This document shows, piece by piece, positions 17,342 to 27,162 of a stretch of DNA of 64,000 nt. Position 1 is the stretch's first letter, and each line of letters opens with the position of its first letter. The translations under genes were made by a program, and so were the position numbers. Source of the DNA: Malonomonas rubra DSM 5091. Lineage in GTDB: Bacteria; Desulfobacterota; Desulfuromonadia; Desulfuromonadales; Geopsychrobacteraceae. A model generated the notes under the pieces. The model did not search any database and had not been told where the DNA came from. It worked only from the letters and a program-made list of their open reading frames with translations. The DNA lies in assembly GCF_900142125.1 (NCBI RefSeq), contig NZ_FQZT01000011.1, positions 1 to 64,000 on the forward strand. Direction: 5' to 3'.

Positions 17342-18361
17342 TCAAGGAGATGGCTTCAGTTTAGTTATCCCTTTAAGCAGCCGCCCTAGAATATCTGCCC
17401 CTGTAATGATCCGTTTTCTCTCTCCCCAGACAAGGACGACATCTTTATCAATCGGTTCATCGCTCGTATGGCTGTAGATTCCCTTCAACTGCAGAATGAC
17501 TTCTCCCAAAGAGATTTTCAAATCTTTAACGACTATCGGAATATGACAACAGGTCCAGGGGTTAAAGTGACTTGGCCCAAGCAAAGCTCCCCGCAGAAAT
17601 TTGTCTGTGTCTAAGACGAAACGGGGATTCCCGTGGGTATCGGTCAAAACGGCCCATTTTTTTTCCGAGACGGAAATTGATTGAATAAAAGAATCATCCT
17701 TTGTTTTTTCAAACTGCGGGAAGATGAGTTTGCCATCTCGGTCTTCAAGGCGCAGAATACTCTCCGGGATAATATCGACCCCCTCATCGATAACCATCAG
17801 GTCATCGATCGCAAGAAAGTTCATTGCGCCAATCCCCTCGACAGGTTCAACATCCGTTTCATCAGACGCAACATGGCGGCGCAGAATTTCCCGGATATCC
17901 TTTTCGCGAAAATACTGAATACTCTCTTTTCCAAGCCAGAGGTCGAGCAACATTGCGGAGGGCTTCGCTACCGGATAAAGCAGGTACTGGTAGAACCTCA
18001 ATGCCGGACTGAGCAGAGCAGCCATACGTAGTGCGTGACGTGAGAAATAGGCCTGTGGTGCAATCTCTCCGGCAAGAGTGATGACGAAAGTTGAGAAAAG
18101 AAAACCGACTAGCCCGGTCATCACAGAATTGGATAACAGGGTCAGCAGAACGTTGATACTGACATTCCCCCACAGAATCGTCACCAGTAAAAAGTTTGAA
18201 TCTTCCCGCAGGCGTAAAACCTTGGTCGCAGCTAGATTGCCGTGACTCATTTCAACTTCCAGCCGCAAGCGACTGATGCCGAAAAAAGCGAGATTCAGGC
18301 CGGAAAACATGGCCGACTGGCTAATACAAAAGAGAATTCCCAACCATGACAATACGTCCAC
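17342..18361 (-). CDS. DUF21/CNNM-type membrane protein without recognisable CBS pair
   Basis: The N-terminal 190 residues form the CNNM (DUF21) membrane domain: four helices with SQSAMFSGLNLAFFGISRLRLE at the start and TLAGEIAPQAYFSRHA near 95, as in the CorC/HlyC Mg2+/Co2+ efflux family. The C-terminal half keeps only loosely CBS-like sequence (KWAVLTDTHGNPRFVLD). The start is GTG with GGAG 5 nt upstream. A role in divalent-cation efflux or sensing is inferred from family and from the neighbouring antiporter and MgtE. Confidence 0.8.
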   Translation of the reverse strand: MDVLSWLGILFCISQSAMFSGLNLAFFGISRLRLEVEMSHGNLAATKVLRLREDSNFLLVTILWGNVSINVLLTLLSNSVMTGLVGFLFSTFVITLAGEIAPQAYFSRHALRMAALLSPALRFYQYLLYPVAKPSAMLLDLWLGKESIQYFREKDIREILRRHVASDETDVEPVEGIGAMNFLAIDDLMVIDEGVDIIPESILRLEDRDGKLIFPQFEKTKDDSFIQSISVSEKKWAVLTDTHGNPRFVLDTDKFLRGALLGPSHFNPWTCCHIPIVVKDLKISLGEVILQLKGIYSHTSDEPIDKDVVLVWGERKRIITGADILGRLLKGITKLKPSP

Positions 18362-18416
18362 AATCGCTCCAATTCTATAGATCGACTAACGGGTAAAAAC
18401 CGTCAAAAAGATAAAT

Positions 18417-19391
18417 TCAGGGGTTAATGACGCTGGCCACGAGATAAGTCGAATAGCCCAGATAAGCGGCCAACAGAATGATTCCCTCAATACGATTTAC
18501 CCGGCCGGCCCGCCCTTTGAACCCGTAACAGATGGCAAACAGCGAAATCGTCAGCAGGAACATGGTCAACATATCCCGCGACAGCACCTCCGCCGGTGTT
18601 GCCAACGGCTGGATCATCCCGGCGATTCCGACAACGGCCAGAGTGTTGAACAAGTTTGAGCCGAGGACGTTACCCAGGGCAATATCGTGTTCCCCCTTAC
18701 GGGTCGCAATGATTGAGGAGGCCAATTCTGGAAGGGAGGTTCCCACGGCGACGATCGTCAGCCCGATAACCAAATCACTGACGCCAAACCCCTGGGCAAT
18801 CTCAACCGCTCCCCAGACCAGCATTCGGGAACTGGCAACCAGCAGCAATAAACCGATTATCAACCAAAACACCGAACGATTCATCGGCATACTGCGCTGA
18901 TCAAGCTCGACTTCCATTTGCTGCCCCAATGAATCGCTTTTCTTTCGCATCCCCTGCCAGATAGCCCAGACGACCAACAGTAAAAAGCAGAGTAGCAGAG
19001 TCGCTGCATCAAAACGGCTGATTTGCCCATCCCACACCTGCCAGACAGCCAGCGCCGAAACCAGTGTCAGCAGAGGCAGTTCCTTTTTCAGCACCTGGGA
19101 GTGAACCGTTATCGGACTGATCAACGCAGTTAAACCGATAATCAGAGCAATGTTGGTGATATTCGAACCATAGGCATTGCCCAGAGCGATGCCAGGGTTT
19201 CCCTGAGAGGCCGAGAGCGCGGAAACAACCATCTCTGGTGCTGAGGTGCCAAAACCGACGACCAGCATGCCGATCAGCAACGGTGGCATACCGAAATGAC
19301 CGGCAACAGAGGCTGACCCTTCGACAAAACGATCAGCGCTCCAAACCAGAAGAATTAATCCAAAAACAACCGCAATTGTCGGGAATAGCAT
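18417..19391 (-). CDS. Calcium/sodium antiporter (CaCA family, YrbG-like)
   Basis: Inner-membrane cation exchanger of 324 residues with ten helices in two inverted repeats. The two alpha-repeat signatures are present: GFGTSAPEMVVSALSA (about residue 46) and VGTSLPELASSIIATRKG (about 210), each followed by GN-containing helices (ALGNAYGSNITN and ALGNVLGSNLFN). The ATG overlaps the stop of the upstream MscS gene. Confidence 0.93.
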   Translation of the reverse strand: MLFPTIAVVFGLILLVWSADRFVEGSASVAGHFGMPPLLIGMLVVGFGTSAPEMVVSALSASQGNPGIALGNAYGSNITNIALIIGLTALISPITVHSQVLKKELPLLTLVSALAVWQVWDGQISRFDAATLLLCFLLLVVWAIWQGMRKKSDSLGQQMEVELDQRSMPMNRSVFWLIIGLLLLVASSRMLVWGAVEIAQGFGVSDLVIGLTIVAVGTSLPELASSIIATRKGEHDIALGNVLGSNLFNTLAVVGIAGMIQPLATPAEVLSRDMLTMFLLTISLFAICYGFKGRAGRVNRIEGIILLAAYLGYSTYLVASVINP

Positions 19392-20281
19392 CAGGGCGGC
19401 CCTTCTGAGGGGTTTTCTGAAGCTGCCGATTGCTGGTCGTTAGATACCATCCTGATCGGAAATGGTTCTGTCACACTCCCGGTATAAAGGGTGACATGGG
19501 GAAAAGGAATCTCGATCTGATGTTCGTCGAATGCCAGCTTGATCTCGTACTGAACACTGTTCTTCAAGTCGAGGAAGTTCTCCCGTTTGGCCCAGACCGA
19601 AAACTGCAGGTTCAAGGCAGAGTCGCCGAAACCCTGAAAAATGAACAATGGTTTTGGCTCTTCCAGGCTGAGCGGGTTTTTTTCAGCAACGGCGAACAGC
19701 ACCTCACGTACCTTCTCGATATTCTCTTTGTAAGCAACGCCGATCTGCAGATCGAGCCGGCGGATCGGAAAACGGGTCAAAGTCGTCACCTCCGACTTGA
19801 GCATCGTTTCGTTCGGGATCCGGACAAAGAGATTGTCGAAAGTTCGCAGCTTGGCGGACAGCAGGTCGATCGACAAGACTTCGCCGGTTGTACTCCCGAC
19901 CTTGATGATATCCCCGACACCGAATGGGCGCTCACCTAGCAGAAACAGTCCGCTGATCAGATTTGAAGCCGAGGTCTGCGAGGCGAAACCGATCGCCACC
20001 GAAAGGATCCCGGCGGCGCCAAGCAGGACCGAAAGATCGAATCCCATTTCGTTGAGTGCAGCGATCAGAAAAAACAGAAACAGAAAATAGAAGACCGCCC
20101 TCTGTAGCAGGATATGCTGGTGGGTTGAGGCATGCTTCTTTACCAGCTTGCCGATCGATTTCGAGGCAATCTTGGCGACAGCATAGCCAACCAGCAGAAT
20201 CAGCAGTGCCTGAGCAGTGTTAAGCAGGGTCTCTGTCTCAACAACTTTACTAAACTTATTGATGTAACTTAGCCAATCCAT
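19391..20281 (-). CDS. Small-conductance mechanosensitive channel (MscS family), copy 1
   Basis: Opens under membrane tension to release solutes after osmotic downshift. 296 residues, close to E. coli MscS. Three N-terminal helices, a pore helix rich in Gly and Ala (VLLGAAGILSVAIGFASQTSASNLISG, about residues 85-110), then the beta domain (ERPFGVGDIIKVGSTTGEVLSIDLLSAKLRTFDN) and the C-terminal alpha/beta cage ending IEIPFPHVTLY. It lies 13 bp from the DUF432 gene, a known neighbour of MscS genes. Confidence 0.95.
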   Translation of the reverse strand: MDWLSYINKFSKVVETETLLNTAQALLILLVGYAVAKIASKSIGKLVKKHASTHQHILLQRAVFYFLFLFFLIAALNEMGFDLSVLLGAAGILSVAIGFASQTSASNLISGLFLLGERPFGVGDIIKVGSTTGEVLSIDLLSAKLRTFDNLFVRIPNETMLKSEVTTLTRFPIRRLDLQIGVAYKENIEKVREVLFAVAEKNPLSLEEPKPLFIFQGFGDSALNLQFSVWAKRENFLDLKNSVQYEIKLAFDEHQIEIPFPHVTLYTGSVTEPFPIRMVSNDQQSAASENPSEGPP

Positions 20282-20294
20282 CAGTGAACTCCGA

Positions 20295-21107
20295 TCAGCT
20301 GAACAGGGTGCTGAAGGTGTTCAGCAACATATTGCGTTCTTTTTTCTCCCGCGCCTTGCAGATTTTTTTCGCTTTGGCGTAAGGGGTGAGTGGGCTGTCA
20401 GAAAAAGAAACCTTGGCCATATCGGTGTCATCGTCGTTCAGCAGAGTGATCGCTTCAGTCCATAAGCCGCCTTGATCGGTATCAAACAGTGACAGGTAAG
20501 GAGTCGGTAAGCTGAACTGAGTCAGCAGCAGCGGTTTTTCAGCCTGGTTTTTGATTCTGACCGGAGAAATCGCCCGGTGTGGGCGCTGGGGTAGATCGCT
20601 CAAATAGAGTCGCCCCTGGGTGGTGCTGGCGTAGCAGAGCTCGCCGGCAAGGGTTGATGATCCGAACCAGGTGTCGGAGGGACGAATGATTGGCACCTCC
20701 TGCAAATCGATCTTGGCTTTATGGACCGTCACGGCAAACCACAGCGGGGTGCTGACATAAATATCAATTTGCTGCTTCGGCTGGATGTTGAGTGGTTTGG
20801 CGGTTTTGACGATGATTGCCCGGTCCGCCAGTCTAGGTGATATTGAAAACTGGTTTTCCGTGCTGCTGAAAATGTGCCGCTGAACATCCCCAGATTCCAG
20901 ATCAAGGTCCCTATTTTTCTCTATCTGCCAGACTTCGTGGTCAGCGATAGTTTCAGTTGTTTTTTGATGCCAGATCAACCACTCTTTTTCCCGGCGCAGC
21001 ACCTGGAGAGAAAAGGAACCTATTGTCCAACGTAACGACTCATTGACCGGCAGCGGAAAGTCTCCCCACCAGTTAACAGGCTGTAACATAATATTATCAT
21101 TTGCCAT
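20295..21107 (-). CDS. DUF432 domain-containing protein
   Basis: Soluble protein of 270 residues (start MANDNIM, AGAGAG 6 nt upstream). The opening WGDFPLPVNESLRWTIGSFSLQVLRREKEWLIW and the central LAGELCYASTTQGRLYLSDLPQRPHRAISPVRIKNQ match the DUF432 family as I know it. Function is unknown; the family often sits beside MscS genes, as here. No signal peptide or membrane helix is seen. Confidence 0.7.
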   Translation of the reverse strand: MANDNIMLQPVNWWGDFPLPVNESLRWTIGSFSLQVLRREKEWLIWHQKTTETIADHEVWQIEKNRDLDLESGDVQRHIFSSTENQFSISPRLADRAIIVKTAKPLNIQPKQQIDIYVSTPLWFAVTVHKAKIDLQEVPIIRPSDTWFGSSTLAGELCYASTTQGRLYLSDLPQRPHRAISPVRIKNQAEKPLLLTQFSLPTPYLSLFDTDQGGLWTEAITLLNDDDTDMAKVSFSDSPLTPYAKAKKICKAREKKERNMLLNTFSTLFS

Positions 21108-21170
21108 AAACATCTCTCTTAGAGAGCAGAAACAGCCCACTCAAGGCGGTCCTGGTCTCCCCTTCTATTC

Positions 21171-23732
21171 TTAGTCCATTTTTCCCTCTGGCGAAGAGGC
21201 CCCCAGGCGATGTTCCTCACGCAGTCTCTCGACCCGCAGCTTTTCATGTTCGACTTTGACTTCAGCTTTTGCCGAATGCCGGGTCATCTTATCTAGCTGT
21301 GACCTCAACTGGTGTAATTCGGCATGAATGTTTGCCAAAGTCTGGTTGTCAGACTCTTCACTGGCAGCAAGCATTTTCTCCAGGCTTGCTTCGATCAGCT
21401 GGTTTTGTTCCTGAACCTCTTTGTCCGCCTTCTGCAGACGAGACCGTGCCGCAGTGAGGGCGTCCTCAGCCTCGGCCAGCAACCCGGCTACCCCCTCTTC
21501 CGGTTCGGCATCAAGGTCAATTTCCTGTGCAGCCACAACCAGTGCGACCAAAGGTAGCTGTTGCAACAGTCGCTCAACCATCCCCCCCTCGCTATCGACG
21601 ATCTGACCGCCTTTGAGATGCAACGGCAACAACACCAAGCTGGCGTCCGCCGAATTTTGTACCACCGTCGCGGCACGACAATCATCGGCAACATCTATGA
21701 CTGCCTCGATGCGAGCTAGTTCCAGCTCTTTCTTTAATGTTTCCTGCGTTGCTTCCCGATCATCATTCTGAACCGGCGTCACTACACGTAGTTGAGCCTG
21801 CTGCCAATATTCTGTACGGGTTAGCAAATGTCCCAACAACAGCATCAGTGATCCGCTATTCCCTGACTGATACCAGACATCAACCCGACGGCTTTCAGCA
21901 GCCAGTGCGTCAATATGGCTCCATTCATCATCCTGCCCGTCCAGCACAACTAAATTATAGCCGAGCCGTAATGCTGCCCGAAGGTTACGGCCGAAGTTAT
22001 TCCGTTGTTCGCTGAAAAACTGCTGAGAATAGGAACTGTGGAAATTCAGCAGCAATGTATTAGCTTTTAGTGGGCCAAAGCCAAACGCTTGCAACAGCAA
22101 CGGGTTGCCGATTTCAAAAGTGGTCGCAGCAACAACCAACGGAAAAGCAGGAACGCCGCTGTCCACAATATCCTTGTAAAGCTCGTTTTCCGCCTCGTGC
22201 TTTTTCAGGCTCCGCTGTGCACCTCTGCCCTCGACAACTCGCACCAAGGTGGTCAATCCGCTCTTGCCGACGAGCCAATTTGAAAACATCAGCAGACGTT
22301 TCCGACGCTCTCGACTGTCACTGTAGGCCAGAATCTGTGGCCGCCAATCTCGCGGGTGCTCAGGTTCCCTGGATATCTTCAGTAAATTCTCCCGAACCTG
22401 CTGTAGATGATATGAACGGCGACTGTCGGCCCAACGACTCTGCGGAACTGTGTGCTGCAGATACTGATAGAGGATAAACAGCACCGCGACTGCCAGCGCT
22501 CCCGATTTCCAGTCAATTGCCAGCATCGCCGCAAGGCAGACCAGAGCCCCGGCCAGACTGGCGTGCTGGTTAAACCATTTGAACCGGGGTCGGAACGACG
22601 GACTGGCGGCACGCGCTTCAAAATAGGTTGCATAGTTGAGCAGCCCGTAAGAGATCAGGAAGAACATAGCAACAACCCCGGCGATCAGATTAAGATCACC
22701 GAGAGCCACAGTAGCGACAGCGATAACTCCGGCCAGCAGTACGGCGCGTTGGGGGTTGTTCTGTGGTCCCGCCCCTTTTGCAAAAAAGTTCAAGAACGGA
22801 AAAATCTTGTCACTGGCAAGAGATTGTAGAATACGCGGAGCGCCGAGAAAGGATGCCATTGCTGAAGAAAGGGTAGCCGCAAACACCCCGACTGAAATCA
22901 ACAAAGAAATAAAGGCAACGCGGTTCATTGCCAGATAATCAACGGTGAGCGCTTCCTGGGGCAGGTTGCCAGCAAAAATAAAAGCCGCGGCAAAGTAGAC
23001 CAGTATTGACACGCCGACGGCCAGGAAAGTCCCAAGAGGCAGGCTTTTACCAGGTTCTTCCAGGTCGCCGGACATACTTACTCCCTGGGTAAAACCGGTT
23101 ACCGCTGGGAAAAAGACTGCAAATAGTACCCAGAACCCAGGGCTGTCTGCTGCTGGAGTCCAATTTTGATTCAGCAGATGTGAATTCCAACTTTGTAGGC
23201 CGCCAACAAAAAACGACAACAGAGCAAGGCCGAGAATCACCATGACCACGTACTGAAAGCGGGTTGCCCAGTCCGCCCCTTTCCATGCCAATATAAAAAG
23301 ACCCGAAATCGCTAGCAGGGCAATCAGTTGCGCCGCTACGTGTGAAGCGCCGAACAAGCCCGCCACGACTTCGCCGAAACCCATGCAGTAAAATCCTATC
23401 GAGACCGCCTGGGCGAGAAATAGTACCAATCCGAGGGCACCACCAAATTCCAAACCAAGAGTCCGGGAGATCAGGTAATAATCTCCGCCCCCCCTGACTG
23501 TCAGGTTAGTCGCGATGGCGGACAGGGAAATGCTGGTCAAAACTGAGATCGAATTTGCGATGAACAAGATTAGCAGGGCTTGCCACAGTCCGGCCGCACC
23601 AACCACATAGCCGAGCCGCATAAACAGAATTATTCCGAGAATAGTTAAAATGCTTGGAGTAAAAACTCCAGCGAAAGTCCCCAGTTTTTTTGCCGGTTGT
23701 CCTTTCTCCAAGCCTTCCTGGGTGTTCTGCAT
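21171..23732 (-). CDS. SLC12-like APC-superfamily transporter (Na-K-Cl cotransporter type)
   Basis: Polytopic inner-membrane transporter of 853 residues (start MQNTQEG with strong AGGGAGGG; a start 11 residues earlier is less likely). Twelve helices occupy residues 25-430, beginning GTFAGVFTPSILTILGIILFMRLGYVVG, the cation-chloride cotransporter signature, and RGGGDYYLISRTLGLEFGGALG. A long cytoplasmic C-terminus follows (about 450-750), with a final coiled coil of about 100 residues. Substrate could be K+/Cl- or amino acids. In the osmotic run with MscS genes, K+ or solute transport is a reasonable inference. Confidence 0.88.
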   Translation of the reverse strand: MQNTQEGLEKGQPAKKLGTFAGVFTPSILTILGIILFMRLGYVVGAAGLWQALLILFIANSISVLTSISLSAIATNLTVRGGGDYYLISRTLGLEFGGALGLVLFLAQAVSIGFYCMGFGEVVAGLFGASHVAAQLIALLAISGLFILAWKGADWATRFQYVVMVILGLALLSFFVGGLQSWNSHLLNQNWTPAADSPGFWVLFAVFFPAVTGFTQGVSMSGDLEEPGKSLPLGTFLAVGVSILVYFAAAFIFAGNLPQEALTVDYLAMNRVAFISLLISVGVFAATLSSAMASFLGAPRILQSLASDKIFPFLNFFAKGAGPQNNPQRAVLLAGVIAVATVALGDLNLIAGVVAMFFLISYGLLNYATYFEARAASPSFRPRFKWFNQHASLAGALVCLAAMLAIDWKSGALAVAVLFILYQYLQHTVPQSRWADSRRSYHLQQVRENLLKISREPEHPRDWRPQILAYSDSRERRKRLLMFSNWLVGKSGLTTLVRVVEGRGAQRSLKKHEAENELYKDIVDSGVPAFPLVVAATTFEIGNPLLLQAFGFGPLKANTLLLNFHSSYSQQFFSEQRNNFGRNLRAALRLGYNLVVLDGQDDEWSHIDALAAESRRVDVWYQSGNSGSLMLLLGHLLTRTEYWQQAQLRVVTPVQNDDREATQETLKKELELARIEAVIDVADDCRAATVVQNSADASLVLLPLHLKGGQIVDSEGGMVERLLQQLPLVALVVAAQEIDLDAEPEEGVAGLLAEAEDALTAARSRLQKADKEVQEQNQLIEASLEKMLAASEESDNQTLANIHAELHQLRSQLDKMTRHSAKAEVKVEHEKLRVERLREEHRLGASSPEGKMD

Positions 23733-23792
23733 TATTCCCTCCCTAACACTGACAACACGCGCCATCTCTTCTCATTTTCTTCCACCAAACGA

Positions 23793-25067
23793 TTAACGTA
23801 CAAACGAAAATCCGAGTCGCAAAGATTCGGAGCGATCACGATAGCTGATCAGACTTTCCGCGAGAGCGTTGCTGTATTGTATATGTAAAAACATATCGAA
23901 ATTACTTTTCAGCAGTTTGGAGATTGGGTAGGTCAGATCGGTCTGTAGCGATGTGCCTTTTGCTGCGAAGCGCAGTTGAGTTGTCGATACTAGTCCAGTC
24001 GCCTGCCCAAACTTGATTTCAAATTCGCTGTAGCCACGGTACTCTGCCAGATCCGGGTTGGTCGCATCGTCGTTATTAAAATAGGTCAGCAGCTTAGGGC
24101 TGAGCTGTAAGCCCAAGGCAGAGCCTGGATGATAGAACACCAGGATCGGTTTAAGGTAAGCCGTGTTTGTGCTCCGAGAAAACCCTTCCCCTCGACCATT
24201 CGATTCATGTTGGACACCCGCCTGGAAAAATAGCCCCTGCAGCCAGCGTGGGCGGTTCTTCCAGTTGCTCGATAGCAGGAACAGTTCCGGTTTGTAACTG
24301 GTGTCTTCGAACGGTTCTGAGTCGGAGGCAAGATCCCAGAATGAAGTTTGAGTGTAAGCGAAGTGTAAACCACGCAGCCAAGGAAAAGCTTGCGACAATG
24401 AACCGGAAGGGTTGAAAAGTCGGTACTTGAAGCTTATCTGAAACTTGCTCTTTGCCGGATCGGTGCCAACCAGAAAATACATTGGTTCATAAGCGGAAAA
24501 GTTGACCACGTACGGCTGATAGAGGCTGAACAGGCTCTCCAGGGTTGGGTAGTATTCCGGCGCCGCAGCATGGTCCGGCTCGGCTTCAGTTTTCTGCGCA
24601 ACCGGCTGAGCCGCAACGGTATTGAGTAATAGAGTCGATTCCGGATGCCCCAGCAGGAAAATCTCGACCGGCCCGGCAAAGCTTGCCGGCACTTCCAGGC
24701 TGTAGTCCTTGACAGTAAATTGTCCCGGTGCAATGTCGGTCGGAGTGCTCTCCCCGGTTTCGACGGCGGTTACCAGGGTGGCGTTCTCATCCGCAGACCG
24801 CAGACGCATCGACAGGTTCTCTGGCAGGGCTCCGCTAAAGCCGGTCTGAGCTTCGTTGTAGAAATAAACCTTCAGGGTCAGCGGTTCACCCGCCTGGATT
24901 CGCACTGCGGGAAACTTCAGCATCAGCGAAAGGGGGTCTTGGGCGGCCGCAGGCGGGGAAAAGTAGCAAAAAATCGCAACCAAGAGCATGACCAGTTTCA
25001 GAAAATTCGCGGAGGCTCCTCCTGTGCTGTTCAATAAATTTTTTATCGCTACAAAATATCTCTGCAT
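23793..25067 (-). CDS. pldA: Outer-membrane phospholipase A (OMPLA family)
   Basis: Hydrolyses phospholipids in the outer membrane outer leaflet. The mature C-terminal barrel (about 240 residues) contains the catalytic signature VQHESNGRGEGFSRSTNTAYL with His and Ser in HESNG. An N-terminal signal segment (FLKLVMLLVAIFCYFSPPAAAQ) is followed by an extra domain of about 150 residues before the barrel. The ATG at 25067 is chosen; an upstream GTG four codons earlier is possible. It is placed between MscS genes and the SLC12-like transporter. Confidence 0.87.
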   Translation of the reverse strand: MQRYFVAIKNLLNSTGGASANFLKLVMLLVAIFCYFSPPAAAQDPLSLMLKFPAVRIQAGEPLTLKVYFYNEAQTGFSGALPENLSMRLRSADENATLVTAVETGESTPTDIAPGQFTVKDYSLEVPASFAGPVEIFLLGHPESTLLLNTVAAQPVAQKTEAEPDHAAAPEYYPTLESLFSLYQPYVVNFSAYEPMYFLVGTDPAKSKFQISFKYRLFNPSGSLSQAFPWLRGLHFAYTQTSFWDLASDSEPFEDTSYKPELFLLSSNWKNRPRWLQGLFFQAGVQHESNGRGEGFSRSTNTAYLKPILVFYHPGSALGLQLSPKLLTYFNNDDATNPDLAEYRGYSEFEIKFGQATGLVSTTQLRFAAKGTSLQTDLTYPISKLLKSNFDMFLHIQYSNALAESLISYRDRSESLRLGFSFVR

Positions 25068-25139
25068 CAAGGGGATCACCCTTTCTTTTTCTGCATCGGA
25101 TGTGGTTTTTCCTGCGCTAGCGGAATCGGCTAGCCCGGG

Positions 25140-26201
25140 TTATTTATCTGCCTGTTTTTCGGCGGTTAATTCTTCAGATGCCTGGTCAATTCTGTCTTTG
25201 AGCATGGCGTGCTGCCGCTTCAATCTTTCCTCTTGCTGTTTCAGGTTGCCAGTGGGTTGGGTATCCTTCTTTTCGCTATTTCCTAGATCTTGCAGCCGGC
25301 TCTCAATTTCTACGAGGGCATCTTTCTGCTCTTCCAGAGTCTCGGCCTGCTCCGCCTTGTCGAAAATGATATCCTCCGGTTTGCTTTCAACCCTAGCGTC
25401 CGTACCCTCAACCAGGACCTTGGGGATGAAGGAGGCACTTTCGACGTTACGTGTATTCATGAAATTGGGGGAAACGATTTCGACCCCGGCGCAGTGGAGC
25501 GCATCGAGGACCTCGCCGTTTAGCCGCGAACGGGCCGACAGCAGCAACTTGACATCGGTGAGCAGTCCCTTGACTTGGTAGACCACGGAAAAATCACCCA
25601 ATCTGACCAGGTAAACGAAGGGTTCTTCCAGTCCGGCAGCCTTCGCCGCCTGCAACAAGACCTCCTCTACCCGGCCCCTTGGCACATCGTAACCGAGGGA
25701 AACTTCGGTGGACACGATGGTGCCCGATTCTCTTGTCACTTTGACCGGATTGTTGGTGACGTAGAGGTTGGGGAGAGTGAGGAGGTCGCGGTCTTCAGTC
25801 TGAATTTCCAGGTGGAAAAGCCCCCGTCCCGAAACTCTGCCGAAGTATTTCTCTATGTAAACAAAATCTCCAATTTTAAAACTTCGCACATTGCGAAGCA
25901 TGATTCCGGCCATTGCGTTACCGAGGAAGGTCGTTGCGCTAAGGGCAATAGTCGCGCTGAGAAGAATCCCGAGCAGACTCAGGATCTGGCCTCGCAAGTT
26001 GTCGCTGATTGGTAGCAGGACAACAGCAATGACAACCATCAGAAGCGTTATAATCAGCATGAAAAGTTGCTTTTGGAAACTTTTCTCCGGATGCCTTTGT
26101 ATGAGTCGACCCAGCCCCCAGTTAAGAGCAATCAGGATGCCGGCCAGCAGCGCCACAACAACTAAAGGTCCAAGAAACCTAGCGAGTAATTCAAGATTCA
26201 T
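25140..26201 (-). CDS. MscS-family channel, copy 2, with coiled-coil tail
   Basis: 353 residues. Start MNLELLARFLG has GGATGG upstream. Three N-terminal helices (VALLAGILIALNWGLG, LFMLIITLLMVVIAVVLL), the pore helix ILLSATIALSATTFLGNAMAGIMLRN and the beta domain FKIGDFVYIEKYFGRVSGRG are visible. The C-terminal 90 residues form a charged heptad-like helix (QAETLEEQKDALVEIESRLQDL) not found in basic MscS. The tail may tether or modulate the channel. Confidence 0.93.
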   Translation of the reverse strand: MNLELLARFLGPLVVVALLAGILIALNWGLGRLIQRHPEKSFQKQLFMLIITLLMVVIAVVLLPISDNLRGQILSLLGILLSATIALSATTFLGNAMAGIMLRNVRSFKIGDFVYIEKYFGRVSGRGLFHLEIQTEDRDLLTLPNLYVTNNPVKVTRESGTIVSTEVSLGYDVPRGRVEEVLLQAAKAAGLEEPFVYLVRLGDFSVVYQVKGLLTDVKLLLSARSRLNGEVLDALHCAGVEIVSPNFMNTRNVESASFIPKVLVEGTDARVESKPEDIIFDKAEQAETLEEQKDALVEIESRLQDLGNSEKKDTQPTGNLKQQEERLKRQHAMLKDRIDQASEELTAEKQADK

Positions 26202-26257
26202 AAATAGCAACCATCCAATGGGTAATTCGTTAACGAGCAGGGCCCAGGACTCTGAAT

Positions 26258-27124
26258 TTAACTGTCATGGGTTATGCGAAAGGTTGACCCGGCTGACAAA
26301 TTAAGGTTACTGGAACAATCAGAGCTGAAGGTAAACTTTTCGTTTTTAAGGGCTCTACAGCAGTTTTCAATAACGTGATTCTGTATTTCCAGTAAGGTCA
26401 AGCCTGGTTCGAAAGTATTCACCCAGAAATTTACCTGGAGTTCGACATACAGGGGTTGCAGGGCAGAAATCACCACAATGGCCCGAGGATCTTTTAACAC
26501 TCCAACAGTATTATTGGTCGCAGCCAGTAATACGTCCACCGCCTCTCCGGGATCATCAGCATAATCGATGCCGACCACAAAACTTGGCCGGCGCAAACCA
26601 TCCCGCGTGTAATTAAACAGGGGTGATTTAAAGATTTGCGCGCTGGGAATGAAAATATCGCACCCATCAGGGGTACGGATATGGACATGGCGCAATTCAA
26701 TCGTCTTGACGTCTCCTTTCAGGCCTTCGGACTCAATATAATCACCAACCTCAAAGGATCGGCTGAAAGTCAGAAAAAACCCGGCAATAAAGTTCTCCCC
26801 GACCTCCCGAAAAGCAAAGCCAAAAACCACCGCGACCAGACCGCCGCCAGCCATCAAGCTCACTGCAACTGGACCCAACCCAAGAATATTAAGGGCCGGG
26901 ATCACCCCGAGCAAACTGACCAGCCAGATGGTCAACTGTTTTACAAATTGAACAATGGTTTTCGATTTCGCACTGTGCAGTAGAACTCCAGCTACGCCCC
27001 TTGCCAACAACCGTCCAATCCAAATAAACAGAATCAAGACAAACAGTGACATGAGAATTTTTGGAGCGATTTCGATGACATCCTGCCATAATGCAATCAG
27101 ATTTTCCGTCAAGATATCAATCAT
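26258..27124 (-). CDS. MscS-family channel, copy 3
   Basis: 288 residues, standard MscS size. N-terminal helices (LMSLFVLILFIWIGRLLARGV; LTIWLVSLLGVIPALNILGLGPVAVSLMAGGGLVAVVFGFAFREVGENFIAG holds the pore helix at about 75-115). The beta domain SFEVGDYIESEGLKGDVKTIELRHVHIRTPDG follows. It sits 38 bp from the next MscS gene. Divergent from its three neighbours, so it is a distinct paralogue rather than a recent duplicate. Confidence 0.94.
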   Translation of the reverse strand: MIDILTENLIALWQDVIEIAPKILMSLFVLILFIWIGRLLARGVAGVLLHSAKSKTIVQFVKQLTIWLVSLLGVIPALNILGLGPVAVSLMAGGGLVAVVFGFAFREVGENFIAGFFLTFSRSFEVGDYIESEGLKGDVKTIELRHVHIRTPDGCDIFIPSAQIFKSPLFNYTRDGLRRPSFVVGIDYADDPGEAVDVLLAATNNTVGVLKDPRAIVVISALQPLYVELQVNFWVNTFEPGLTLLEIQNHVIENCCRALKNEKFTFSSDCSSNLNLSAGSTFRITHDS

Positions 27125-27162
27125 AAATTATCCCAACCCCTTCCTACCACCTCGCACACTTA

